Shown: in pieces, positions 11,801-23,600 of the stretch
How positions within the stretch are numbered: position 1 is the first letter of the stretch
Layout of the letters: each line of letters starts with the position of its first letter
Source of the DNA: Arion vulgaris
Lineage: Eukaryota; Mollusca; Gastropoda; Stylommatophora; Arionidae
Assembly (NCBI GenBank): GCA_020796225.1
Contig: CM036753.1
Location: forward strand, 1,364,001-1,428,000
Direction of reading: 5' to 3'
Length of the DNA stretch: 64,000 nt
Notes under the pieces: generated by a model
The model's input: only the letters and a program-made list of their open reading frames with translations
What the model was told of the DNA's origin: nothing
Databases searched by the model: none
Position numbers and translations under genes: made by a program

Positions 11801-14800
11801 CTTGCGTTTGGCTGAAATATGGTCTGATGATGGACAATATCAGTGTTATACTGACCAGTGGCCTGAGTGTCAGTCTACAGTTCTTATATATCTGCATCTA
11901 CTATGTTTACTCCACACATAAGGTAGGTAGTAGTAAAACATGATATTAGCTAGTAGTAATACATTGTTATTGATTACTAAAATGTTGTCATAACACTTTG
12001 ACCATGTGGCAGCAGTAGCATAGTTGTAGTAACTTGCTTAGGCAAGTGGTCAGGTCGGACCCATAGGTGGAGCAGTAGCATAGTTGTTAGTGAACTTGCT
12101 TCTAGGCAAGTGGTCCAGGTTCAGACCCATAGGTGGAGCAGCAGTAGCATAGTTGTTAGTGAACTTGCTTCTAGGCAAGTGGTCCAGGTTGGGACCCATA
12201 GGTGGGAGCAGCAGTAGCATAGTTGTTAGTGAACTTGCTTCTTAGGCAAGTGGTCCAGGTTCGGACCCATAGGTGGGGGCAGCAGTAGCATAGTTGTTAG
12301 TGAACTTGCTTCTTAGGCAAGTGGTCCAGGTTCAATTCCACAGTGAGTGTAAAATTTTTCAGACTGTAATGGCTCTCAGGTCAACCCAGCCTCAATTGGG
12401 TACCAGGAAAAGCACTGGGAAGTAAAAACGGCCGGCATGATGTTGACATCATCACCCATTGTGTGCTGACGGTCAGTGAAAAATATGGGGCTAACACCGT
12501 ATTACCCTATATACCACATAGTATACAAAAAAGGGTTCCTTTACTTTTATTTTACAGACCTATAGGTGCTCAGTTCTTCCTAGAGATGTTGAAGGATATT
12601 CATACTGATGGTTGCTGTGACTCTCCAGTTAAACACACTCCATACTTTGCACATCAGGTATCCATTTCTACTTGTACAACAGGTAATTCCAAACTCCTTA
12701 AACCGCTGAAAAGATTCAGTATCAATTTTAGTGTCCTCATCCAAGTCAGTCGTGAAGAGGGGGGACTGCCTAGAGTAGTTGATAGTAGCTCGGCCTGCTA
12801 GCTGTGAGACGCCTCATAGCTTGGGTTCGAACCTACTGTCCGGCATTTGTTCGAGTCCCCTGGTCTTACTCAGGACGATAACGTGAGTACCTCTGAAGTC
12901 GGAGAAAATCTGCCTGTATGGCGAGGAATACTAATTACGAGTACATTGAGCACACGGCTGCCATTGTAAGAAATTGGAAAACAGATTTTCACGCAAAAAT
13001 CAGTTTCAGAGATGGAACTTCGTCTGAGTTGAAAGCGGACAAAAAAAAAAAAAAAGTCGTGAAGAGACCAAAGAACATTCCCCCTTACCTGAAGAAGATT
13101 CCTCTTACCTGAAGAAGATCCCCATATCCATCTTCAACTACCCAACAATCGATGCCGTGGTGTGAACCTGTCTAGTCTCTCATTGCCACAAACACTTGAA
13201 TACCCAGAACAGTAGATCCATGTAAGCCTCTGGAGATTGGTAATGCCAGAAATAGAAAGTGGACATTTATAACCAATAAGACTGTAAGCTTTAGAGCTCA
13301 AAGCTAGTTTATTAACTTATGCATTGTTGACAGTTTCCAAGAATTGTTAATCATGTTCTGTTTCATTATAATAATAATTCCTCTCGTACCGTTATAAGTT
13401 ACATAGGGCCTGCAAGTAATTTTTCCATACCGCTCTATCATGGGCAACTGAGACCAATATCTCTTGCCTCTCTCAGCAAAGTTCGTTTCACGATCTCCTT
13501 AGGTCGTCCTCTCTTTCTTGAACCCTTTGCATCCCACTTCACTGCCTGCTTTGATATTCGTTGATGTGCAAGGTGTGTCCAACATATCTCCATCTTCTCT
13601 TTCTTATAACAGTTGTCACTAGTGGTTGACCAGACATTTCTCTGATTTCATCACTTCTCCTGAATCCGTTTCATTTTATATTCATTATTTTACGCAGACA
13701 TCTATTTTCAAATGCATTCAACTTGCTTTCTATATCTTTAGTCATTTTCCAACTCTCGCTGGCATAGGTTAGGATTGATACAACATTTGAATTGAAAAAT
13801 CGTAATTTAGTTTTAATACTATATAACTTGCAGTTCCATATTTTATTTAGACTTAAAAGCTGATGTTGCTTTGCCAATTCGTATCGTAATTTAACATTTC
13901 CTGTGCAATCAAAATTGCTACCTAAATAGGTGAACTACTCTGTTATTTTTATCATTTTAGATTCTATGGTGATATCTGCATTACTTGCCATAGGTGTCTT
14001 CATTATATTTGTTTTTTCATAGCTTATCTGCAGTCCAACTTTTGATGCTATAGATGACAAGTATTTCATTATGTCCTCTTTAATCATGTTCTGCCCCATC
14101 GCGTTATGTCCCATCTCTTTCTGTTTCATCATGTTCTGCCCCATCTCGTTCTGTTTCATCATGTTCTGCCCCATCTCTTTCTGTCCCATCTCTTTCTGTT
14201 TCATCATGTTCTGCCCCATCTCGTTCTGTCCCATCTCTTTCTATCCCATCTCTTTCTGTTTCATCATGTTCTGCCCCATCTCGTTCTGTTTCATCATGTT
14301 GTGCTCCATCTCGTTCTGTCCCATCTCTTTCTGTTTCATCATGTTCTGCCCCATCTTGTTCTGCCCCATCTCTTTCTGTCCCATCTCTTTCTGTTTCATC
14401 ATATTCTGCCCCATCTCGTTCTGTCCCATCTCTTTCTATCCCATCTCTTTCTGTCCCATCTCTTTCTATTTCATCTCTTTCTGTCCCATCTCTTTCTATT
14501 TCATCTCTTTCTGTTTCATCATATTCTGTCCCATCTCGTTCTGTTTCATCATGTTCTGCCCCATCTCGTTCTGTCCCATCTCTTTCTATCCCATCTCTTT
14601 CTGTTTCATCATGTTCTGCCCCATCTCGTTCTGTTTCATCATGTTCTGCCCCATCTCGTTCTGTCCTATCTCTTTCTGTTTCATCATGTTCTGCACCATC
14701 TCGTTCTGCCCCATCTCTTTCTGTCCCATCTCTTTCTGTTTCATCATATTCTGCCCCATCTCGTTCTGTCCCATCTCTTTCTATCCCATCTCTTTCTGTC

Positions 14801-17599
14801 CCATCTCTTTCTATCCCATCTCTTTCTGTCCCATCTCTTTCTATTTCATCTCTTTCTGTCCCATCTCTTTCTATTTCATCTCTTTCTGTTTCATCATATT
14901 CTGTCCCATCTCTTTCTATTTCATCTCTTTCTGTTTCATCATATTCTGTCCCATCTCTTTCTGTTTCATCATATTCTGTCCCATCTATTTCTGTTTCATC
15001 ATATTCTGTCCCATCTCTTTCTGTCCCATCTCTTTCTGTTTCATCATATTCTGTCCCATCTCTTTCTATCCCATCTCTTTCTGTCCCATCTCTTTCTGTT
15101 TCATCTCTTTCTGTTTCATCATATTCTGTCCCATCTCTTTCTGTTTCATCTCTTTCTGTCCCATCTCTTTCTGTTTCATCATGTTCTGTCCCATCTCTTT
15201 ATGTTCCATCTCTTTCTGTTTCATCATGTTCTGTCCCATCATATTCTGTCCCATCTCTTTCTGTCCCATCATATTCTGTCCCATCTGTTTATGTTCCATC
15301 ATGTTCTGTTTCATCTCTTTCTGTCCCATCTCTTTGTTTCATCATATTCGGTCCCATCTCTTTCTGTTTCATCATATTCTGTCCCATCTCTTTCTGTTTC
15401 ATCATGTTCTGTCCCATCTCTTTCTGTTTCATCTCTTTCTGTCCCATCTCTTTCTGTTTCATCTCTTTCTGTCCCATCTCTTTCTGTTTCATCATGTTCT
15501 GTCCCATCTCTTTCTGTTTCATCATGTTCTGTCCCATCTCTTTCTGTTTCATCTCTTTCTGTCCCATCTCTTTCTGTTTCATCATGTTCTGTCCCATCTC
15601 TTTCTGTTTCATCATATTCTGTCCCATCTCTTTCTGTTTCATCATGTTCTGTCCCATCTCTTTCTGTTTCATCTCTTTCTGTCCCATCTCTTTCTGTTTC
15701 ATCTCTTTCTGTCCCATCTCTTTCTGTTTCATCATGTTCTGTCCCATCTCTTTCTGTTTCATCATGTTCTGTCCCATCTCTTTCTGTTTCATCTCTTTCT
15801 GTCCCATCTCGTTCTGTTTCATCATGTTCTGCCCCATCTCGTTCTGTCCCATCTCTTTCTGTTTCATCATGTTCTGCACCATCTCGTTCTGCCCCATCTC
15901 TTTCTGTCCCATCTCTTTCTGTTTCATCATATTCTGCCCCATCTCTTTCTATCCCATCTCTTTCTGTCCCATCTCTTTCTATCCCATCTCTTTCTGTCCC
16001 ATCTCTTTCTATTTCATCTCTTTCTGTTTCATCATATTCTGTCCCATCTCTTTCTATTTCATCTCTTTCTGTTTCATCATATTCTGTCCCATCTCTTTCT
16101 GTTTCATCATATTCTGTCCCATCTCTTTCTGTTTCATCATATTCTGTCCCATCTCTTTCTGTCCCATCTCTTTCTGTCCCATCTCTTTCTGTTTCATCAT
16201 ATTCTGTCCCATCTCTTTCTATCCCATCTCTTTCTGTCCCATCTCTTTCTGTTTCATCTCTTTCTGTTTCATCATATTCTGTCCCATCTCTTTCTGTTTC
16301 ATCTCTTTCTGTCCCATCTCTTTCTGTTTCATCATGTTCTGTCCCATCTCTTTATGTTCCATCTCTTTCTGTTTCATCATGTTCTGTCCCATCATATTCT
16401 GTCCCATCTCTTTCTGTCCCATCATATTCTGTCCCATCTCTTTATGTTCCATCATGTTCTGTTTCATCTCTTTCTGTCCCATCTCTTTGTTTCATCATAT
16501 TCGGTCCCATCTCTTTCTGTTTCATCATATTCTGTCCCATCTCTTTCTGTTTCATCATGTTCTGTCCCATCTCTTTCTGTCCCATCTCTTTCTGTTTCAT
16601 CTCTTTCTGTTTCATCATGTTCTGTCCCATCTCTTTCTGTTTCATCATGTTCTGTCCCATCTCTTTCTGTTTCATCTCTTTCTGTCCCATCTCTTTCTGT
16701 TTCATCATGTTCTGTCCCATCTCTTTCTGTTTCATCATGTTCTGTCCCATCTCTTTATGTTCCATCATGTTCTGTCCCATCTCTATCTCTCTCGCGATCA
16801 CCCTAAGAGTGATGTACCAGATTTCCCCATAGATCTCATTCATGTGGAAATCTGATTCATGCAGCATTAGCATGGGTGGATTTCATCACATCTTCAGCAC
16901 CATTTGGAGCTCTGGTGCTTATCCTTTGGCAATGTGTCCGGTTTTAGCCAGCGTTTACTAGGTTCGCTCTTCTTCAGCCTTTGGCTGTCTTCAGCCGACC
17001 TGCAAGACAGCAAGTTCTGTCCCATCTCGTTCTGTTCCATCATGTTCTAAAGTAGTGACTCTCAGCCCTTTACAGCTTGCTCCTACCTGGAAGATGAGAC
17101 AAGACTCATTTACCCCCATTTTTGTCTTCTTCCACATTGACCCTGCCGAATTAACTGCAAACTACAAATGAAATATGTTTCTCACTCTGATCTTTATAAC
17201 AGTTTGAAGGAGAAAAAAAACCATATTTTAACTTCAAAAACAAGTTAGTATAAAAACATATTTTAACTTCAAAAACAAGTTAGTATAGCAACATATTTTA
17301 ACTTCAAAAACAAGTTAGTATAAAAACATATTTTAACTTAAAAAACAAGTTAGTATAAAAACATATTTTAACTTCAAAACAAGTTAACCCTTGTTTACCA
17401 GTGGTTATAGGATAAACTGCACAGCCTATCCCAAGTGTTTTTCTGCATTTCTACCAAGTTACTACCAACTTATTTGAAAATTTAATAACTCTGTTATTTT
17501 TGGAATATTTGTTTGAAATTTTGTATTTTGATATAAAATATGTATGTGTATGTTTTGATAATAAAAATTGTGTTTGTACTGCTTTATTGTTTTTTTTTG

Positions 17600-17630
<31 letters not shown>

Positions 17631-20600
17631 TGGCCGAAAAATTCTGGTATTTTAGCATAAATAATAATGTAAAACGACATAAACATACACATAAACATAC
17701 ATTCAGACTTACCACAAGTCACATCCAGTATATAGCCTTCGAATGATAATCCTCAAAGCATTCCCCCAAGCACAGGCCTGGTTTGGAGGGGCAGGAGCGA
17801 CAGTAAAAGCGAGACTCCTTTCGCTTTTTTTTTTAGGCACACTCTACAGGGCTTGTATGGTTTAGCTTTCTGTGTTGGGGGTAGCATATAAATGTAATGC
17901 TTTTCAATCATTCGAACTGCATCATCATCAGCATCACCAGTGTTGACAGAGACTGTGCCAGGTACAGGTACCGTTGGAGGAGGGCCATTGTTGAACATCC
18001 ATGATGCAGCAACTGACTCGAGGAAATCAAGAAATCTTTTTGAATATCCAGTCTTCTTGGCAAGAATGAAAGCATTACATGCTGCCAATTGAAGACAATG
18101 GAAAAAAAGTTTCTTGGTCCACTTGAGAGACTTCCTGGTGCAGTCATAAGGCTGTATCAGCTGATCATGTTTGTCAACACCTCCCATGTTCCTGTTGTAC
18201 TGGGTTGATACTTTGGGCTCTGGGTGATCCCCTTATTCCTGGTATCAGGAATTTCATCCTCCGCATGCCCATGAACAGTGGACAGTAGATGGACTACTTT
18301 TGTACTGTGGTACTTGGTGGCCACAACTTTTCCGTCACCACAGATGGCAGATGAGGCCCCTTTATCCAGCTGGACTAGTTGCAACTGCTCCGGTATGCCC
18401 CTTCCCACACGGATTGTGCCGCAGGCAAGAGTTTGTTTCTCTAGCAGGTAGAGAAACAGTCGCAAACTAGTGTACCAGTTGTCGCAGTACACATGGTGGC
18501 CTTTGCCTAGCAGGGGAGCAATGAGGTACACAACAATCCGCTCGCTCACTGACAAGTGTTCAGCATCAGCAGGAATAACCTGCTGGATGTCGCTCACGTT
18601 GTCTTCTTTGCCTGCGTAGATTTTGAATCTATAACAATAACCACCACTGCCACTCACTTCACCATCCGACTCACAGCACAGGTAGATTTTTATGCCAAAC
18701 CTGGCTCGCTTGAGTGGGATGTACTGTCGAAATAGCAGACGGCCTTTCCATAGTAGTAGACTTTCATCCACACACACATCACGGCGAGGTTGATAAACTT
18801 GTTGAAATTTGTCGAATAAGTGGTCAACAACAGGCCGGATCTTGTACAGGCGGTCATATGCAGGGTCATCCTTGGCAGGCAAGTGTGCATTGTCATTGAA
18901 ATGCAGGTATTTCAAAATATCAAAATATCTGTTCCGTGACATCACAGAGCGGAATACTGGCAAATTGTAGAGAGATTTTGTCGACCAGTAGTTTCGGATG
19001 TTTGGGAGTTTTATTATCCCCATCAATAGGGACATTCCTAAAAACTTTTTATCTCAACATAGTCGACTTCTTTCCACTGAAATTTTGCCAGCTTCTCTGG
19101 ATTCAAACCATCCCTGTACTGCTGTGCATAGAGGTTAGTCTGCAGAACTAGGTTGTTCACAAAATTTTCATTGATGAACAGTTCTACAAACTGCGCCTCT
19201 GTAAATCCATCAGTGTTACACTGGAGGCCTGGAACACTTTCAAATAGTATATCTGGATTAGGAGGTTGATGTCCTGCATCAATCCAGTTATCTATACTAT
19301 CGTTAGTAGTATTTCCAGCACCAGCAACACGACGATAACCTCCTCTAGTGGCTCTAGCAGCAACAGGCAGTCCTCTGCCACGCCCTCTTTGAATTGTTTG
19401 GGCACCTTGTATGGCTCCCCTTTGGTTACCACAACCTCCAGGTCTTCCTAGTTGTGAACCCTGTCCACTATTACTAGTTCTAGTAGTACTTGCTACTCGC
19501 TCAGTACTAGTACTTGCGACAGGGTCGGTTCTAGAACGCTTGCTTGGGCGTAAATCACATTCATGAGTAATAGTATCAGTATCACTATTTTCGTTTTCAG
19601 TGTCACTCACCTGTACATCAGAATTTTCAGAATCTGAGTGAACAGATTCACTTGATGAGAATATATCATCATCTCCGCTATCTACATCGTTGAATATGTC
19701 GTCAGCACCATATGACAACAACGCTAAAGCTTTTTGTGTTGGTGTAATCGTTCTGGAAGATTTTCTAGACGCCATTTTGCTTGAACTACTTTTGACAAAG
19801 AGAAACTCTCTTTCAAAGTTATAAATAACCTTCGATGGCGCGAAAAACTGACCAATGACAATGTTTTAAATAAAGGAAGGTATCCCCAATGCTATAGATA
19901 GTCTATTGTTGCAGTAGTTCCCCATTTACTTTAGTAGTACCCCGTATATTTTGCCGATGAGTTTACTACGTGACCCTCACGTAGTGGGATATGGCCGACG
20001 CCCATTTACTACGTCACCCTCACGTAGTGGTAAACAAGCGGTTAATATAAAAACATATTCAAACACAAAATCGACTAAATTTTCATAACGTTTCACCTGA
20101 CACTGCTTAACGTGTCTCTAGTGAGGCACACCTCCCAGGTTGAGCATCACTGTTCTAAAGTGTCATGTTCTGTTTTATAATGTAGTATTTTATCATATTC
20201 TCTTTCAGCATACTCTCCATGGCATGCTTCTGGTGGGATTCATTGTTTTGTTTGCACCACTTACCTACCTGACCTACTTTGAAAGTGATGTAGATAGAGC
20301 AGCAAGGAACACTGGATTGTATTGTTGTTTTCTCAGTGTTGTTGTTTATGCTTCACCATTAGCTACATTGGTAAGTTTCTCACATATGCATTGTACTTTC
20401 TTATATCTCTTATCTTTATAGACTATCATTATGTGTCACCATTAGCTACATTGGTAAGTTTCTCACACATGCATTGTACTTTCTTATATCTCTCTTATCT
20501 TTATAGACTATCATTATCAAAATCAGTACTTGCCATACCCAAGGGCACAAAAGAAGATTTATGTTTGCTACTTAAACATAGGACCAACATTTTATCATCT

Positions 20601-23600
20601 GTTTCTGATAGGACTAGGAACTTGATTTTACTTACCCTGCGTGGGGGACTGCCTAGAGTAGTTAATAGTAGCTCTGCCTGCTAGCTGTGAGACGCCTCAT
20701 AGCTCGGGTTCGAACCTACTGTCCGGCATTTGTTCGAGTTCCTTGGTCTTACTCAGGACGATAACGTGAGTACCTCTGAAGTCGGAGAAAATCTGCCTGT
20801 ATGGCGAGGGAATACTAATTACGAGTACACTGAGCACACGGCTGCCAGTGTAAGTAATTTACAATGTGCACGCTGCTGCCATTGTAAGAAATTGAAAACA
20901 AACGGATTTTCACGCAAAAATCAGTTTCAGAGATGAAACTTCGCTCTGAGTTGAAAGCGGACGAAAGAAAAAAAAAAACTTACCCTGTCTGTTCGGTGTT
21001 AGCAAAATTGATAACACTCTTTTCTGGTGACCACATGCGGTGGAAATTTCAGAGTTTTAGGCCAGCTTGGCCCAAAAAAAGTCCTGGTATGTACATGGTA
21101 CATTTTTAGCCTATAGGAGACCCTTATTCTTTACTTTATCATCAAATAGCTTGCCCTGAGCAACATAACTTTGATACCTCTAAAGTTTATCATCAAATAG
21201 CTTACCCTGAACAACATAACTTTGATACCTCTAAAGTTTATCATCAAATAGCTTACCCTGAGCAACATAACTTTGATACCTCTAAAGTTTATCATCAAAT
21301 AGCTTGCCCTGAGCAGCATAACTTTGATACCTCTAAAGTTTATCATCAAATAGCTTACCCTGAGCAACATAACTTTGATACCTCTAAAGTTTATCATCAA
21401 ATAGCTTGCCCTGAGCAACATAACTTTGATACCTCTAAAGTTTATCATCAAATAGCTTGTCCTGAACAACATAACTTTGATACCTCTAAAGTTTATCATC
21501 AAATAGCTTGTCCTGAACAACATAACTTTGATACCTCTAAAGTTTATCATCAAATAGCTTGTCCTGAACAACATAACTTTGATACTCTAAAGTCTACTGA
21601 GCTCGCCTACATGGCGAGGGACACTAGTAAAATGGTAAAGCAGTCTTTCAGTCAGAAACTCTAAACCAAGCGTCATGGCTAACACCTGAATTCACAACGG
21701 GTAAACACAGAAGAAGAAGAAGAAGAAGAAGCATAACTTCGCCACTTTTAACAGTCTGTCATCATTTCTCTCATAGGCCTGATGTCCCACCTCTGCAGCT
21801 GTCATGCTCAAACCATCAATTAGATCCTGAATCCATTTTCTACTTGGTCTTCCTTCTTCTTTTGCCGAATACCTCCTTCCATAATGGTCTTCTCTAACCC
21901 TTCATGTCTTTTTATATGTCCAAAGTATTTCAATTTTCTCATGATTTGTAGAATCAGCCAGTTTTTTTAAATTTCTTTCTGTATAGATCTACAAGTTCTC
22001 TTCTCTGTCCAAGATGTACAGAGAACTCTTCTGTAACACTAATATTCAAAAACATATATGTATTTCCATTTATGTTAGAGTAATAAAGTTTTGCTTAGAA
22101 CAAGCTATTTGATAATGATATTTACATAAGTCAACATCACAGAAAAGGGATTGAGAAATGAATAATGGAAGTGCAAAGAAAAGTGAAAACAAAATCTATA
22201 TCTCAATGTGACAAAAACAAAATCTATATCTCAATGTGACAAAAACAAAATCTATATCTCAATGTGACAAAAACAAAAATAATCACAACAGATAAAACGA
22301 ACATGACAAAAGATATTTTTATCAATGGAGAGAAAGTAGAAAATGTGAACAGTTTTGAATATCTTGGTTCACTGCTAACAACAGATGGAAATGGGATGAA
22401 GGAAATTAAAAGAACAACAAACATGGCTTTACAAAAAATTAAACAAACTAAAAACAGTATAGAATGGAACTGATAGGAAAAAGGGTCAGAATACTAAGAG
22501 CATGCTTATTTCCAGTTACAATATAGGTGTGAAGCATGGACATTTGACAAGGCAGTCAAAACACATATATGGGTTTTTGAATATAAATGCTACAGAAGAG
22601 TCCTTCTTATATTGTGGACAGAGAAGAGAACAAATAGATCTATCCAAAAGGGACTCAACATCAAAGATAACTGGCTGATGCTACAAATAAGAAAGAGAAA
22701 ATTGAGATATTTTGGACAAAAAGACACAAAGGACTGGAGAAGACCATCATGGAAGGAGGCATCTTGGCAAAGAGAAGAAGAGGAAGACCACGGAGATGAT
22801 GGATTCAGGATGTAACTGATGGTTTGAGCATGACAGCTGCAGAGGCAGGACATCTGGCCTATGAGAGAGAGAAATTCAGAAGGATTGTTGGGGTGGCAAA
22901 GTTATGCTCAGGACAAACTAATTTGTGATGATGATTGACATAAATTCACTTTGTGATCTTATTTTCCATTATTTGTCTTTAGTCTCAAGTCATTAAAGAA
23001 AAATCCACACAGTCTATCTCACTGCCATTGTGTGTGGTCAACTTTCTGTGTGCCATAGAGTGGACACTTTATGGACTAGTCATCAATGATATATATCTCA
23101 CAGTAAGTACACGACTAGTCATCAATGTTATATATGTCACAGTAAGTACACGACTGGTTGTATAACATTGTGTGTGGTCAACTTTCTGTGTGCCATAGAG
23201 TGGACACTTTATGGACTAGTCATCAATGATATATATCTCACAGTAAGTACACAACTAGTCATCAATGATATATATCTCACAGTAAGTACACGACTAGTCA
23301 TCAATGATATATATCTCACAGTAAGTACACAACTAGTCATCAATGATATATATCTCACAGTAAGTACACAACTAGTCATCAATGTTATATATGTCACAGT
23401 AAGTACACGACTGGTTGTATAACATTGTGTGTGGTCAACTTTCTGTGTGCCATAGAGTGAACACTTTATGGACTAGCCATCAATGATATATATCTCACAG
23501 TAAGTACACAACTAGTCATCAATGATATATATCTCACAGTAAGTACACGACTAGTCATCAATGATATATATCTCACAGTAAGTACACGACTAGTCATCAA

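Larger units (their letters stand above)
21130..22110 (-). mobile_element. LINE, 3' part, with its 3' end amplified
   Basis: Minus-strand relative of the copy at 22140–22935. Its terminal AGCTTGTCCTGAGCATAAC motif is expanded into a 51-bp array at 21133–21600. A SINE tail with (GAA)n sits at about 21600–21731. Confidence 0.75.

Noticed and set aside
14071..16855. Frames of 911, 908 and 483 codons as a giant repetitive protein
   Set aside because: They exist in two overlapping + frames and in the - strand because the unit is 15 bp. There is no start context, non-repetitive domain or splice logic, and LINE sequence adjoins the array.
21131..21574. 147-codon frame (LRASYLMINFRGIKVML repeats)
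   Set aside because: Product of a 51-bp LINE-derived array.
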